From Staphylococcus hyicus (GTDB taxonomy: Bacteria; Bacillota; Bacilli; Staphylococcales; Staphylococcaceae), in NCBI RefSeq assembly GCF_000816085.1, contig NZ_CP008747.1, positions 1 to 64,000 on the forward strand: a stretch of DNA of 64,000 bases, in the 5' to 3' direction. The position numbers were made by a program, and so were the translations under genes. Positions 1 to 14,087 of the stretch are shown here, one piece after another (position 1 is the first letter of the stretch; each line of letters opens with the position of its first letter). Under the pieces are notes generated by a model that was not told the DNA's origin, did no database searches, and was given only the letters and a program-made list of their open reading frames with translations.

Positions 1-1341
1 ATGTCAGAACAAGAAATTTGGGACAAAGTTCTCAACTTATCTAAAGAGGAAGTATCAAATATTTCTTATCAAACTTGGCTTAAAGACACAATGTTGCATA
101 CTCTGTCTGATGAAGAAGCAATTGTATTAGTCAATCAACCCTTCGTAGCAAGTTGGTTGAGCACCAATTATACGGAATTAATTCAAGCCATTATCAAAAC
201 TGTAACTGGAAAATCCGTGAAACACGTACGCTTTTTAACAGAAGCAGATTTTGATGAACTGAAACCACCTTCATCAGCACAGGCAACAACGCCTGCGACA
301 AATCCTGAAACAAATGGTGAACAATTCAACACGAATAATACATTTGAAACCTTCGTTATAGGCCCAGGCAACCGCTTCCCACATGCTGCAAGTTTAGCAG
401 TGGCTGAAGCACCAGCTCAAGCCTACAATCCATTGTTTATCTATGGTGGCGTAGGGCTGGGTAAAACGCATTTGATGCATGCGATCGGGCATTATGTCTT
501 AGAAAACAATCCAAATGCGAAAGTACTTTATACCTCAAGTGAAAAATTTACGAATGAATTTATCCAATCAATTCGAAATAATGATACAGAATCATTTCGT
601 GAAAAATATCGAAACATAGATATTTTACTTATTGATGATATTCAATTCATTCAAAAGAAAGAACAAACACAAGAAGAATTTTTCCACACGTTTAATGATT
701 TACATCAAAATCACAAACAAATTGTAATTTCCAGTGATCGTCCACCAAAAGAAATTTCAACTTTAGAAGAACGGTTAAAATCTCGCTTCCAATGGGGACT
801 TATCGTTGATATTACGCCGCCTGATTTTGAAACACGAATGGCCATTTTACAGAAGAAAACAGAAGAGGAAAACTTGGATATACCTATTGAAGCGCTGACG
901 TATATTGCAAATCAAATTCAAACGAACATTCGTGAACTTGAAGGGGCACTGACGCGTGTACTCGCATTTTCAAAACTTCAAGGTAAACCGATTACAACTG
1001 AACTTACAGCTGATGCGCTTAAAGATATTATTCAACTACCAAAGTCTAAAAAAATTACGATTCAAGATATTCAAAAAGTAGTTGGCGAATATTACGGCGT
1101 ACGTATTGAAGATTTTGCAGCGAAAAAACGCACAAAATCAATTGCATATCCACGACAAATTGCCATGTATTTATCTCGAGAATTAACCGATTTTTCACTT
1201 CCTAAAATTGGTGAAGAATTTGGTGGTCGAGATCACACTACTGTAATTCATGCGCATGACAAAATTATTAAAGATATAAAAAATGATCCAACACTTAAGC
1301 AAGAAATTGAATCACTTGAAAAAGAAATACGAAATGCTTAG
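1..1341 (+). CDS. dnaA: Chromosomal replication initiator DnaA
   Basis: Replication initiator that binds DnaA boxes and melts the origin. At 446 aa it has the usual staphylococcal length. Domain I is at about residues 1-85, followed by a Thr/Pro/Asn-rich linker. The AAA+ module has Walker [10 protein letters not shown] near residue 149 and Walker B ILLIDDIQ near residue 209. Domain IV ends with the DnaA signature [12 protein letters not shown] near residue 407. The window opens exactly on its ATG, so its promoter and the upstream half of oriC are outside. DnaA boxes follow directly downstream. Confidence 0.98.
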   Translation: MSEQEIWDKVLNLSKEEVSNISYQTWLKDTMLHTLSDEEAIVLVNQPFVASWLSTNYTELIQAIIKTVTGKSVKHVRFLTEADFDELKPPSSAQATTPATNPETNGEQFNTNNTFETFVIGPGNRFPHAASLAVAEAPAQAYNPLFIYGGVGLGKTHLMHAIGHYVLENNPNAKVLYTSSEKFTNEFIQSIRNNDTESFREKYRNIDILLIDDIQFIQKKEQTQEEFFHTFNDLHQNHKQIVISSDRPPKEISTLEERLKSRFQWGLIVDITPPDFETRMAILQKKTEEENLDIPIEALTYIANQIQTNIRELEGALTRVLAFSKLQGKPITTELTADALKDIIQLPKSKKITIQDIQKVVGEYYGVRIEDFAAKKRTKSIAYPRQIAMYLSRELTDFSLPKIGEEFGGRDHTTVIHAHDKIIKDIKNDPTLKQEIESLEKEIRNA

Positions 1342-1521
1342 AAAAGGTCATTGTGGATAATGTTGAAGGATTATACACATCATGCACAGTTTATCCACAT
1401 GTGTACAATCTTGAAACATCACATTATTTTTGACTTATCCACTAATCCACAGCACCTATGACTATTAATACTATTTTTAATATAACTAAGACTATATAAA
1501 CGACTGAAAGGAGTTTATTGA
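1342..1521. other. dnaA-dnaN intergenic origin segment with DnaA boxes
   Basis: This spacer holds DnaA-box sequences: a reverse box TGTGGATAA (1352-1360), TTATACACA (1371-1379), the consensus TTATCCACA (1391-1399), TTATCCACT (1435-1443) and an overlapping TAATCCACA (1443-1451). A very AT-rich stretch (about 1460-1500) follows and could be the unwinding element. In Firmicutes the origin lies around dnaA, and the dnaA-dnaN spacer is where unwinding occurs. The boxes are seen directly; origin function is inferred from position. Confidence 0.85.
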
Positions 1522-2655
1522 ATGATGGAGTTTTCTATTAAGAGAGATTATTTTATCACGCAATTAAACGATACATTAAAAGCGATATCCCCAAGAACAA
1601 CCTTACCAATTTTAACGGGTATAAAAATTGAAGCCACAAATGAAGGTATTGTCTTAACAGGCTCTGACTCTGAAATCTCAATCGAAATTACGATTCCTAA
1701 TGACGTAGATGGAGAAGAAATCGTAGCAGTAAAAGAACCAGGTTCAGTCGTATTACCAGGACGTTTCTTTGTGGATATCATTAAAAAACTACCAGGTAAA
1801 GAAGTTAAATTATCAACGAATGAACAATTCCAAACATTAATTACTTCAGGTCATTCTGAGTTTAACTTAAGTGGTTTAGATCCAGATCAATATCCATTAT
1901 TACCGCAAGTTTCTAGTGATGATGCGCTACAATTACCAATTAAAGTGCTTAAAAATATTATTGCACAAACAAATTTTGCAGTGTCCACCTCAGAAACACG
2001 CCCTGTACTTACTGGTGTAAACTGGCTTATACAAGAAAATGAATTAATATGCACAGCGACCGATTCACACCGCTTGGCTGTAAGAAAGTTAAAGTTAGAC
2101 GAAGAAATTGAAGACAAAAATGTCATCATTCCAGGTAAAGCTTTAGCAGAATTAAACAAAATTATGACTGAAAATGAAGATCACATCGATATTTTCTTCG
2201 CATCAAACCAAGTATTATTCCGTGTAGGAAACATTAATTTCATTTCACGATTACTTGAGGGCCATTATCCAGATACATCACGTTTGTTCCCAGAAAACTA
2301 CGAAATCAAATTAGGATTAAACAACAATGATTTTTATCATGCAATTGATCGTGCGTCATTATTAGCACGTGAAGGTGGTAACAACGTCATTAAATTAAGT
2401 ACAGGGGATTCGCTTGTTGAACTTTCATCAACATCACCAGAAATTGGTACAGTGAAAGAAGAAGTGACAGCAAACGATGTTGAAGGGGGCAACCTTAAAA
2501 TCTCTTTCAACTCAAAATATATGATGGATGCGTTAAAAGCCATTGATAATGACGAAGTTGAAGTTGAATTTTTCGGTACTATGAAGCCATTTATTTTAAA
2601 ACCGAAAGATGACGACACAGTAACGCAACTCATCTTACCAATCCGCACATACTAA
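1522..2655 (+). CDS. dnaN: DNA polymerase III beta subunit (sliding clamp)
   Basis: Ring-shaped processivity clamp that tethers the replicative polymerase to DNA. The protein is 377 aa, the normal clamp length, and has three repeated clamp domains. The C-terminus LILPIRTY is the conserved clamp ending. Two tandem ATG codons (1522 and 1525) follow the ribosome site AAAGGAG; the first is used here, and spacing does not separate them. It is second in the standard dnaA-dnaN order. Confidence 0.98.
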   Translation: MMEFSIKRDYFITQLNDTLKAISPRTTLPILTGIKIEATNEGIVLTGSDSEISIEITIPNDVDGEEIVAVKEPGSVVLPGRFFVDIIKKLPGKEVKLSTNEQFQTLITSGHSEFNLSGLDPDQYPLLPQVSSDDALQLPIKVLKNIIAQTNFAVSTSETRPVLTGVNWLIQENELICTATDSHRLAVRKLKLDEEIEDKNVIIPGKALAELNKIMTENEDHIDIFFASNQVLFRVGNINFISRLLEGHYPDTSRLFPENYEIKLGLNNNDFYHAIDRASLLAREGGNNVIKLSTGDSLVELSSTSPEIGTVKEEVTANDVEGGNLKISFNSKYMMDALKAIDNDEVEVEFFGTMKPFILKPKDDDTVTQLILPIRTY

Positions 2656-2840
2656 TTAACAGAAAAAAGGGGGAGGACATGTATCATTTCAATTTTGATT
2701 GCTCCTAGCGCCTCGCTTTTCTAAACGCATTCGCAATCCAATCAGCTGCTGCCTCATAAGTCTCGGCTAAGGAAGCGAGCAAAGCGATGTGTTAATGCAT
2801 CATCCTTCCCCTCATAAAGACTAAATTTATATATAACTAT
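2656..2840. other. Unexplained structured segment after dnaN
   Basis: No convincing gene is seen. The part at about 2700-2800 is clearly richer in G+C than its flanks. A purine run (GGGGGAGG, 2669-2676) can pair imperfectly with CATCCTTCCCCTC (about 2800-2812), and CCTCGCTTTT (2711-2720) can pair with GGAAGCGAGC (2771-2780). A long imperfect hairpin of about 150 nt is therefore possible. A strong intrinsic terminator follows at 2841-2881. It may be a small RNA, an extended dnaN 3' end, or a repeat. The minus strand holds a 25-codon stretch rich in Ala and charged residues, without a good start. Confidence 0.4.
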
Positions 2841-2881
2841 AACCAACAAAGTTCATGTGCGTAGAATTTTGTTGGTTTTTT
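2841..2881 (+). terminator. Intrinsic terminator
   Basis: The arms AACCAACAAA and TTTTGTTGGTT enclose a 17-nt loop and are followed by a T run. It ends the dnaN transcript or a small RNA from the preceding segment. Confidence 0.85.
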
Positions 2882-3011
2882 GATTAACAGGGTAGTTATG
2901 TCCTAGCACCCTTTTTTTAAGAAAATAAAGAAATGTTGTTTTAACGTACGTGTAATATTAAAAGGGTCTCTTTTTTAGTAAAATATAAGTATGACAATTC
3001 GGAGGGAAACT

Positions 3012-3710
3012 ATGAGCCTAAAAAAATCAATCACTGTCATTATTGTCGTGTCATTTATTGTTTTAATTATCGCAACACTCATCATGACATGGTCTTCTAA
3101 CAATGACGGTCAAAATATAGAGAACGTGAAAGCATTTCATAAAGACACTTTAAAAAGTCCAACAGCAGGGCATAACAATAAAGTGATTCTTACTGAATTT
3201 GGAGATTACAAATGCCCCTATTGTGGTGATTTTGAGAAAAACATCAAACCTAAGTTAGAAAAAGCGTATATCGATACGGATAAGGTTGAATTTCGCTATG
3301 TGAATGTCTTACTTCATGGTAAAGAATCTCTGCGTGGTTCACGCGCCGCCTTAGCTGTGAATCGGATCGCTCCAGCAGCTTACTGGGACTTTCACCATTA
3401 CTTATATGCGCACCAACCACAATCAAAAAAAGCCGTTACGCATCAGACATGGTTGACGGATGACTTGATAAAAAAGGGTGTCAATCAACTTGAAGTGACA
3501 TCTAAACAAAAAGAAGATATTTTACACGCGTATCAAGCTAAAACAGATGCGTCGTTAACACATGCCAAAGCGGACAATCACCTTTTTGAAAAATATCATG
3601 TGAAACAAGTACCAGCATTATACGTCAATGGCAAACGTGTAGAAGATGTTACGGATTATCAAAGCATTAAAAAAGCGATTGATACAGCACTACATGAAGA
3701 AAATAGATGA
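3012..3710 (+). CDS. Membrane-anchored DsbA-family thiol-disulfide oxidoreductase
   Basis: Likely extracytoplasmic disulfide oxidoreductase or isomerase. The start is the ATG at 3012, preceded by GGAGGG at 3001-3006; an in-frame ATG at 2991 has no ribosome site. From 3012 it is 232 aa. An N-terminal hydrophobic segment (about residues 7-28) follows a Lys-rich start, as in an uncleaved signal anchor. The thioredoxin fold has the CPYC active site near residue 69 (EFGDYKCPYC) and a cis-Pro loop KQVPALYVNGK near residue 201. It resembles the Thioredoxin_4/BdbD group. It sits between dnaN and yaaA with its own spacer, so it looks like a lineage-specific insertion. The substrate is unknown. Confidence 0.8.
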   Translation: MSLKKSITVIIVVSFIVLIIATLIMTWSSNNDGQNIENVKAFHKDTLKSPTAGHNNKVILTEFGDYKCPYCGDFEKNIKPKLEKAYIDTDKVEFRYVNVLLHGKESLRGSRAALAVNRIAPAAYWDFHHYLYAHQPQSKKAVTHQTWLTDDLIKKGVNQLEVTSKQKEDILHAYQAKTDASLTHAKADNHLFEKYHVKQVPALYVNGKRVEDVTDYQSIKKAIDTALHEENR

Positions 3711-3712
3711 AA

Positions 3713-3728
3713 TGTTTCACGTAAAACG
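3713..3728. other. Possible degenerate parS site
   Basis: TGTTTCACGTAAAACG matches the Firmicute parS consensus TGTTNCACGTGAAACA at all but two positions. It lies just past the DsbA-like gene, close to the origin, where ParB loading sites cluster. Two mismatches in the right half make binding uncertain. Confidence 0.35.
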
Positions 3729-3772
3729 TTTACATGTTCAATCCTGATATTTATACACGTTTGCACATGAAA

Positions 3773-3795
3773 TTTTACGCGTAAAACGGTATAAT
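3773..3795 (+). promoter_or_regulatory. yaaA promoter region with 14-bp palindrome
   Basis: A perfect 14-bp palindrome TTTTACGCGTAAAA (3773-3786) lies four bases upstream of a consensus -10 TATAAT (3790-3795). No good -35 stands at 17 bp, and the palindrome occupies that region, so it may be an operator for the yaaA-recF-gyrBA transcript. The DNA elements are seen; the regulatory role is inferred. Confidence 0.4.
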
Positions 3796-3811
3796 ATATA
3801 AGTGAGCAAAT

Positions 3812-4051
3812 ATGAATGGAGTGATGGATTTGGCTGAGGAAATAATCGTTGATGGCGAACTAACTTTAGGTCAATTTTTAAATTATGAAGGCATAGTAGA
3901 GTCAGGTGGCCAAGCGAAATGGTTTTTAAAAGAGTATGACGTCTACCTCAATGGTGAACATGAAACACGTCGTGGAAAAAAACTTAGTGATGGTGATCAA
4001 CTCGACATTCCAGAAGTGGGTTCATTTATTATTAAATTTGGTGAGCAATGA
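3812..4051 (+). CDS. yaaA: S4-domain RNA-binding protein YaaA
   Basis: Small S4-fold RNA-binding protein always found between dnaN and recF in Firmicutes and linked by family to ribosome biogenesis. It is 79 aa from the first ATG. The S4 core is visible as [29 protein letters not shown]. Start choice is uncertain: ATG 3812 has only a weak ribosome site, while GGAGTG at 3818-3823 sits well for TTG 3830 (MAEEIIVDG). Its stop overlaps the recF start (ATGA), indicating translational coupling. Confidence 0.93.
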   Translation: MNGVMDLAEEIIVDGELTLGQFLNYEGIVESGGQAKWFLKEYDVYLNGEHETRRGKKLSDGDQLDIPEVGSFIIKFGEQ

Positions 4052-5163
4052 AATTATCAACACTCCAACTAGAGCATTATCGGAATTACGCTTCTGTTTT
4101 ACTTGAATGTCATCCAGACGTCAATATTTTAATTGGCGAGAATGCGCAAGGTAAAACAAATTTACTTGAATCAATATATGTACTCGCTTTGGCTAAAAGT
4201 CATCGTACGTCTAATGATAGAGAGCTCATTCGCTTTGATGCAGAATATGCTAAAATAGAGGGTGAGCTTCATTTTCGTCATGGCACGATGCCACTAACGA
4301 TGTTCATTACGAAAAAAGGTAAAAAAGTAAAGGTAAATCATTTGGAGCAAAGTCGTTTGACACAATACATTGGACATCTAAATGTCGTATTATTTGCGCC
4401 TGAAGATTTAAATATTGTGAAGGGTTCTCCTCAAATTAGACGTCGTTTTATAGATATGGAATTAGGCCAAATTTCCAGTTTATATTTAAATGATCTCTCA
4501 CAATATCAACGTATACTTAAACAGCGTAATCATTACTTAAAGCAGCTCCAACTTAAACAAAAAAAAGATACTACAATGTTAGAGGTTCTAAATCAACAAT
4601 TTGCGTTATACGCTGTCAAAGTGACACAACGACGACGTCATTTCATTCAAGAATTAGAAACCTTAGCACAACCTATTCATAACGGCATCACGAATGGGAA
4701 AGAAACATTGACATTAAAATATATACCAAGTCTTAAATACGAAGACGTCTCGCAGTCTGAGGACGTCTTAACTACTGAAACGTATGACTTTATTCAACAG
4801 CAAATGGATCGAGAAATTGAGCGTGGGAATAGTTTATTCGGACCGCATCGAGACGATTTGTCCTTTCAAGTGAATGGTATGGATGCCCAAACATTTGGCT
4901 CTCAAGGACAACAACGGACAACAGCGCTCTCAATAAAGCTTGCAGAAATAGAACTGATGCATCAAGAGGTGGGAGAGTATCCCATTTTATTACTTGATGA
5001 TGTATTAAGTGAGCTTGATGATTCAAGACAAACGCATCTGCTTAGTACAATTCAACATAAAGTACAAACATTTGTGACAACGACTTCTGTAGATGGTATT
5101 GATCATGAAATTATGAAAAATGCGAAAGTATATCAAATTGCGCAAGGAAATATTGAGAAATAG
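4048..5163 (+). CDS. recF: DNA replication and repair protein RecF
   Basis: SMC-like ATPase that loads RecA at gapped DNA. It is 371 aa, the standard length. Walker [10 protein letters not shown] is near residue 30, the ABC-type signature region FGSQGQQRT near residue 286, and Walker [14 protein letters not shown] near residue 312. It starts inside the yaaA stop (ATGA overlap) and is followed after a few bases by gyrB, forming a yaaA-recF-gyrB-gyrA unit. Confidence 0.97.
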   Translation: MKLSTLQLEHYRNYASVLLECHPDVNILIGENAQGKTNLLESIYVLALAKSHRTSNDRELIRFDAEYAKIEGELHFRHGTMPLTMFITKKGKKVKVNHLEQSRLTQYIGHLNVVLFAPEDLNIVKGSPQIRRRFIDMELGQISSLYLNDLSQYQRILKQRNHYLKQLQLKQKKDTTMLEVLNQQFALYAVKVTQRRRHFIQELETLAQPIHNGITNGKETLTLKYIPSLKYEDVSQSEDVLTTETYDFIQQQMDREIERGNSLFGPHRDDLSFQVNGMDAQTFGSQGQQRTTALSIKLAEIELMHQEVGEYPILLLDDVLSELDDSRQTHLLSTIQHKVQTFVTTTSVDGIDHEIMKNAKVYQIAQGNIEK

Positions 5164-5166
5164 TAG

Positions 5167-7107
<1,941 letters not shown>

Positions 7108-7143
7108 AATGGCAAACGGTTCAATTAGAAGGAGGATATCTTG

Positions 7144-9816
7144 ATGGCTGAAATACCTGAATCAAGAATAAATGAACGAAATATAAGTAACGAGATGCGT
7201 GAGTCCTTTTTAGACTACGCGATGAGTGTCATTGTGTCTCGTGCCTTACCAGATGTCAGAGATGGCTTGAAGCCAGTACATCGTCGTATCTTATATGGCC
7301 TCAATGAACAAGGTATGACACCAGATAAACCTTATAAAAAGTCTGCACGTATCGTTGGTGACGTAATGGGTAAATATCACCCACACGGTGACTCTTCTAT
7401 TTACGAAGCAATGGTACGTATGGCACAGGATTTCAGCTATCGTTATCCACTCGTAGACGGTCAAGGAAACTTTGGTTCAATGGACGGCGACGGTGCAGCA
7501 GCGATGCGTTATACCGAAGCACGTATGACAAAGTTAGCACTTGAATTATTGAGAGATATTAATAAAGACACCATTGATTTTATCGATAACTACGATGGCA
7601 ATGAACGTGAACCAAGTGTGTTACCTTCACGTTTTCCAAACCTTTTAGTCAACGGTGCCTCTGGTATTGCGGTAGGTATGGCGACAAATATTCCACCGCA
7701 TAATATGACAGAAGTGATTAACGGTGTATTAAGTCTAAGTCGTAATCCTGATATTTCTATTAATGAATTAATGGAAGATATTACGGGGCCAGACTTCCCT
7801 ACTGCTGGTTTGATTTTAGGTAAAAGTGGCATAAGACGTGCGTATGAAACGGGTAGAGGCTCAATTATTATGCGCGCCAAAGCTGAAATCGAATCACGTG
7901 GTGGTGGACGTGAACGTATCGTTGTCACAGAAATTCCATTCCAAGTGAATAAAGCACGTATGATCGAAAAAATAGCAGAGCTTGTGCGTGATAAGAAAAT
8001 TGACGGCATTACGGATTTACGTGATGAAACAAGTCTACGTACAGGTGTGCGGGTAGTCATCGATGTTCGTAAAGACGCCAATGCAAACGTAATTTTAAAT
8101 AATTTATACAAATTAACGCCACTCCAAACGTCATTTGGAGTGAACATGATTGCGCTCGTCAAAGGACGTCCGCAACTCATTAACTTGAAACAAGCGTTAT
8201 ACCATTATTTAGAACATCAAAAAGAAGTCGTGCGTCGTCGTACGGAATATAACTTACGTAAAGCGAAAGACCGCGCGCATATTTTAGAAGGTTTACGTAT
8301 TGCGCTTGATCATATCGATGAAATTATTACAATAATTCGTGAGTCTGATACAGATAAAATTGCGATGGAAAGTTTACAATCACGTTTTAACCTTTCAGAA
8401 CGTCAAGCACAAGCGATTTTAGACATGCGTTTAAGACGTCTGACTGGCTTAGAGCGCGATAAAATTGAACAAGAGTACAATGATCTTGTTGCATACATTG
8501 CAGAGTTAGAAGCCATTTTAGCGGATGAAGAAAAGTTATTGGATTTAGTACGCGAAGAGCTCATCGAAATTAGAGACAAATTTGGAGATGAACGCCGTAC
8601 TGAGATTCAACTTGGTGGCGTGGATAATCTAGAAGATGAAGATTTAATTCCTGAAGAACAAATTGTCATTACATTAAGTCATAAAAATTATATTAAACGT
8701 TTACCTGCATCAACGTATCGTTCACAACATCGTGGTGGACGTGGTGTTCAAGGTATGAATACGTTAGAAGACGATTTTGTTAGTCAACTTGTGACAACAA
8801 GTACGCATGACCATATTCTATTCTTTACGAATAAAGGTCGCGTTTACAAATTGAAAGGTTATGAAGTGCCGGAACTCTCACGTCAGTCTAAAGGGATTCC
8901 AATCGTCAATGCCATTGAACTTGATAGCGACGAAAAAATCAGTACGATGATAGCGGTGAAAGATTTAGACTCTGAAGAGAACTTCCTCGTATTTGCGACG
9001 AAGAAAGGTTTAATCAAACGTTCAGCACTTAGTAACTTTAACCGTATTAATAAAAATGGTAAAATCGCAATCAATTTCCGCGATGATGATGAATTAGTAG
9101 CTGTTCGTTTAACAGATGGTCAGAAACATATTCTCATAGGTACGTCAGATGCATCCCTTATCCGCTTTAAAGAGAGTGATGTACGTGCAATGAGTCGTAT
9201 TGCTTCAGGTGTACGAGGCATTAGACTTCGAGAAGAGGATGAAGTTGTGGGTCTCGGTGTAGCAGATGAAGATAGTGAAGATGAAGTACTTGTTGTGACG
9301 GAAAAAGGTTACGGCAAACGAACATCAGTGAGTGAGTATCGCGTGTCAAATCGTGGCGGTATGGGTGTTAAAACAGCAAAACTTACTGAGCGTAATGGCC
9401 AACTGATTAGTATTGGTACAGTATCAGGTGATGAAGATATTATGGTTGTTACAAACCACGGTGTCATTATTCGTATGGAAGTTCAAGATATTTCTAAAAA
9501 TGGTCGTATGGCACAAGGGGTACGCTTAATTAAAATGGCAGAAGATCAATTTGTATCAACAGTTGCAAAAGTTAAGCGTGAACCTGAAGATATTGTAGAT
9601 GTTGAGGAAAATATCAATAAAGATGGTATGGAAACTCAAACTGAGCATGTCATTGATGACCAACCTACCGAAGACACCATTCATACTGAAGTCACTGAGA
9701 CGGAAGACCATCAGGTTGTAAATACCAATGAACGTGAAGACTTAAGACAAGACTTCATGGAGCGTGTAAATGAAGATATCGCAACAGCTGATCAAGACGA
9801 AGATGATCATGAATAA
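7144..9816 (+). CDS. gyrA: DNA gyrase subunit A
   Basis: DNA-cleaving and rejoining subunit of gyrase. It starts at ATG 7144 after AAGGAGGA (an adjacent TTG at 7141 is ignored) and is 890 aa. The active tyrosine is in [11 protein letters not shown] near residue 123. The quinolone-resistance region reads [12 protein letters not shown] with Ser84 and Glu88, the wild-type susceptible residues in staphylococci. The C-terminal beta-pinwheel includes the GyrA box QRGGRG-like segment ([10 protein letters not shown]). A long acidic tail rich in Glu, Asp and Thr ends the protein. Confidence 0.98.
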   Translation: MAEIPESRINERNISNEMRESFLDYAMSVIVSRALPDVRDGLKPVHRRILYGLNEQGMTPDKPYKKSARIVGDVMGKYHPHGDSSIYEAMVRMAQDFSYRYPLVDGQGNFGSMDGDGAAAMRYTEARMTKLALELLRDINKDTIDFIDNYDGNEREPSVLPSRFPNLLVNGASGIAVGMATNIPPHNMTEVINGVLSLSRNPDISINELMEDITGPDFPTAGLILGKSGIRRAYETGRGSIIMRAKAEIESRGGGRERIVVTEIPFQVNKARMIEKIAELVRDKKIDGITDLRDETSLRTGVRVVIDVRKDANANVILNNLYKLTPLQTSFGVNMIALVKGRPQLINLKQALYHYLEHQKEVVRRRTEYNLRKAKDRAHILEGLRIALDHIDEIITIIRESDTDKIAMESLQSRFNLSERQAQAILDMRLRRLTGLERDKIEQEYNDLVAYIAELEAILADEEKLLDLVREELIEIRDKFGDERRTEIQLGGVDNLEDEDLIPEEQIVITLSHKNYIKRLPASTYRSQHRGGRGVQGMNTLEDDFVSQLVTTSTHDHILFFTNKGRVYKLKGYEVPELSRQSKGIPIVNAIELDSDEKISTMIAVKDLDSEENFLVFATKKGLIKRSALSNFNRINKNGKIAINFRDDDELVAVRLTDGQKHILIGTSDASLIRFKESDVRAMSRIASGVRGIRLREEDEVVGLGVADEDSEDEVLVVTEKGYGKRTSVSEYRVSNRGGMGVKTAKLTERNGQLISIGTVSGDEDIMVVTNHGVIIRMEVQDISKNGRMAQGVRLIKMAEDQFVSTVAKVKREPEDIVDVEENINKDGMETQTEHVIDDQPTEDTIHTEVTETEDHQVVNTNEREDLRQDFMERVNEDIATADQDEDDHE

Positions 9817-9824
9817 TATAAAAT

Positions 9825-9866
9825 AAAACAGGACTGGCTATGAAGGCCAGCCCTGTTTTTTATTTT
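9825..9866. terminator. Bidirectional terminator between gyrA and nnrD
   Basis: AACAGG-ACTGGC and GGCCAGCCCTGTT pair around a short loop, with A and T runs on both sides. It can serve gyrA on the plus strand and nnrD on the minus strand. Confidence 0.85.
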
Positions 9867-10672
9867 TCTAATGCTTTCATCGCAAAAGGAATTTCATCTA
9901 TTAATTTCGATGGTGGTACGACATACATTGTTTCAGATAATTTTTCACCGATGTAACTATGCGTATACGTTGCACTAGTAATCGCATCAATCGGATTATC
10001 AAATTGACCAATAAATCCTGTAATCATACCTGCAAGTGTATCACCCATGCCACCAGTTGCCATCGCAGGATTGCCAATTTGTAGTTTATATTCATCTTCT
10101 TTAAAGAAAATTTCAGTACCGTGTTTTTTTAATACGACTGTCGCACCGAGACGATTCACTGCTTCACGATTACGTTCATACGTTTGATCTTCAATAGGAA
10201 TACCACTTAAACGTTCCCATTCCATTTGATGCGGTGTATAGATCACGTGACATGATGGTATCTCAGGACGTAATTTACTCACAATTGTAATTGCATCGCC
10301 ATCAACAATTAATTTTTGATGCGGCAATATATTTTGAAGTAGAAATGTCATAGCGTTGTTACCTTTAAAATCAAGTCCTAACCCTGGACCAATAAGGATA
10401 CAATCCGAACACTCAATCATTTTTGTTAATTTTTTCGTATCATTGATATCGACAACCATTGCTTCTGGACAACGGGAATGTAACGCCGCATGATTGGTTG
10501 GATGTGTCGCAACCGTAATAAGACCAGCACCACTATAGACACACGCACGTGCTGCCAAAATAATGGCGCCTCCCAAATTGGCATTTCCACCAATTAACAA
10601 AATACGTCCATAATCCCCTTTATGTGTTTCTTGCTTTCGCTTGGGGATTTTAACGTTAGATAATGTTTGCAC
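9860..10672 (-). CDS. nnrD: ADP-dependent NAD(P)H-hydrate dehydratase
   Basis: Repairs hydrated NADH or NADPH using ADP as phosphate donor. The 270-aa protein matches the YjeF C-terminal (carbohydrate-kinase-like) domain alone, without the epimerase domain. Motifs are KGDYGRILLIGGN near the N-terminus and NPAMATGGMGDTLAGMI near residue 202, containing the catalytic Asp of the GxGD loop. It is transcribed against gyrA and away from hutH, the usual staphylococcal arrangement. Confidence 0.92.
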   Translation of the reverse strand: MQTLSNVKIPKRKQETHKGDYGRILLIGGNANLGGAIILAARACVYSGAGLITVATHPTNHAALHSRCPEAMVVDINDTKKLTKMIECSDCILIGPGLGLDFKGNNAMTFLLQNILPHQKLIVDGDAITIVSKLRPEIPSCHVIYTPHQMEWERLSGIPIEDQTYERNREAVNRLGATVVLKKHGTEIFFKEDEYKLQIGNPAMATGGMGDTLAGMITGFIGQFDNPIDAITSATYTHSYIGEKLSETMYVVPPSKLIDEIPFAMKALEK

Positions 10673-10879
10673 GTTGTGACCCTCCTTTTTTACAATTTTT
10701 TATTTACATATAAGCTTTATATTTTAAAACTAAGAACCTATTATTTACTTCACTAAAATAGTTTAAATACAACAAGATATATTATACCTGTATATATCTT
10801 TCGTCAATAGCTAATCTTTGAATATTTTAACGCATTAAAAGACTGCCTCGATAATACATTACGGATATCGTAACATCTA

Positions 10880-10908
10880 TTGTCACTGAATTTTTTGACA
10901 ATTATACT
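10880..10908 (+). promoter_or_regulatory. Probable SigA promoter of hutH
   Basis: TTGTCA (10880-10885) and TATACT (10903-10908) are separated by 17 bp and lie about 37 bp before the hutH start. The remainder of the 10673-10944 divergent spacer is AT-rich, with no gene. Confidence 0.55.
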
Positions 10909-10944
10909 TAAATGGGATGAGAGATAAACAAAGGGGGACATATT

Positions 10945-12447
10945 ATGACATTACAATTAACAGGGGAACAGTTAACGATTCAAGCTATACGAGACTTTTT
11001 AGCCCAAAATGACAAAGTAGAAGTGACATATGACGCAGTACAACGTGTGAAACAAAGCCGTACTACGGTCGAACGAATTATTCAAAATAAAGAAACAATC
11101 TATGGCATTACGACAGGATTTGGATTATTCAGTGATGTGTTAATTGATCAACAAAAATATAATCAACTCCAAGTGAATCTAATTCGTTCTCATGCATGTG
11201 GAATCGGATCACCATTTGCGGATAACGTTTCTTTAGTAATGATGATTTTACGTTTAAACACGTTACTGAAAGGGCATTCAGGGGTGACAATGGATCTTGT
11301 CGAACAGCTAACTTTTTTTATAAATCAACGTATTATCCCAGTCATTCCACAACAAGGTTCATTAGGTGCTTCGGGTGATTTAGCACCGTTATCACATTTG
11401 GCACTCGCGTTAATTGGAGAAGGTCGCGTGTCTTACAAAGGGGATATTTTAGACAGCGCGGACGTCTTAAAAATACTTAACCGAAAACCTTTAATACTTC
11501 AAGCCAAAGAAGGTCTTGCGTTAATCAATGGAACACAAGCGATGACTGCTCAAGGTGTCATTACATTTATTGAAGCGGAATCTTTAGGATATGAATCAGA
11601 ATGGATTGCCGCATTAACACATCAAGCGTTAAATGGAATTACCGATGCTTATAATGAAAAAGTTCATATTGTGCGTAATTTTGAAGAACAAACTGCTGTA
11701 GCAAGACGGATGTCAGACTGGTTGGAAGGGTCTAGACTCACGACACGTCAAGGAGAGATTCGCGTTCAAGATCCTTATACATTGCGTTGTATTCCTCAAA
11801 TTCACGGTGCAAGTTTTCAAGTGTTTAACTACGTAAAAGAAAAGTTAGAATTTGAAATGAACGCAGCAAATGACAACCCGCTTATCTTTGATGAGGGAGA
11901 CGAAACGTTAGTCATTTCTGGAGGGAATTTCCACGGTCAACCGGTAGCATTTGCGTTAGACTTTTTAAAAATTGGTTTAAGCGAACTGGCCAATGTTGCT
12001 GAGCGACGTCTAGAACGTCTAGTCAATCCACAGCTGAATGGGGGACTACCAGCCTTTTTAAGCCCGGAACCCGGACTACAAAGTGGTGCGATGATTATGC
12101 AATATGCGGCTGCAAGTTTAGTATCGGAAAATAAAACGTTGGCACATCCAGCCAGTGTCGATTCTATTCCGTCATCAGCAAACCAAGAAGATCACGTGTC
12201 AATGGGCACGATTGCTTCACGTCATGGGTATCAAATTTTAGAAAATGTGCGGCGTGTAATTGCGATAGAGGCGATCATTGCATTACAAGCGGTCGAATTA
12301 AAAGGAATCGAAGGGTTATCTCCTAAAACACGTGAAAAATATGATCATTACCGAACTTACATCCCTTCTATTACAGAAGACCGTCAATTTCACAAAGATA
12401 TCAACGTAATGGCACAAGCATTAAAAGACGTTGCATATCATGCTTAA
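10945..12447 (+). CDS. hutH: Histidine ammonia-lyase
   Basis: Removes ammonia from L-histidine to give urocanate, the first step of histidine use. The length of 500 aa is normal. The Ala-Ser-Gly triad that forms the MIO cofactor is visible in [14 protein letters not shown] near residue 142. Other family motifs are TTGFG near residue 57 and NDNPL near residue 309. The start follows AAAGGGGGACAT. The gene stands alone; no other hut genes are in the window, although neighbouring nnrD-hutH-serS order is typical of staphylococci. Confidence 0.95.
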   Translation: MTLQLTGEQLTIQAIRDFLAQNDKVEVTYDAVQRVKQSRTTVERIIQNKETIYGITTGFGLFSDVLIDQQKYNQLQVNLIRSHACGIGSPFADNVSLVMMILRLNTLLKGHSGVTMDLVEQLTFFINQRIIPVIPQQGSLGASGDLAPLSHLALALIGEGRVSYKGDILDSADVLKILNRKPLILQAKEGLALINGTQAMTAQGVITFIEAESLGYESEWIAALTHQALNGITDAYNEKVHIVRNFEEQTAVARRMSDWLEGSRLTTRQGEIRVQDPYTLRCIPQIHGASFQVFNYVKEKLEFEMNAANDNPLIFDEGDETLVISGGNFHGQPVAFALDFLKIGLSELANVAERRLERLVNPQLNGGLPAFLSPEPGLQSGAMIMQYAAASLVSENKTLAHPASVDSIPSSANQEDHVSMGTIASRHGYQILENVRRVIAIEAIIALQAVELKGIEGLSPKTREKYDHYRTYIPSITEDRQFHKDINVMAQALKDVAYHA

Positions 12448-12529
12448 TAGTGTTCACAAAATTTGCACTTGCTTACTGAAAATGAATTTGCTATATTGAA
12501 GTTAAATTAATAATCAATTGTTTGTGGAC

Positions 12530-14035
<1,506 letters not shown>

Positions 14036-14058
14036 TAGGAAATTTAAATCGTTTAATT

Positions 14059-14087
14059 AAGCTGAGCCTCATGAGGTTCAGCTTTTT
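14059..14087 (+). terminator. serS terminator
   Basis: AAGCTGAGCCTC and GAGGTTCAGCTT form a stem with a 2-nt loop, followed by TTTTTT. Confidence 0.9.
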
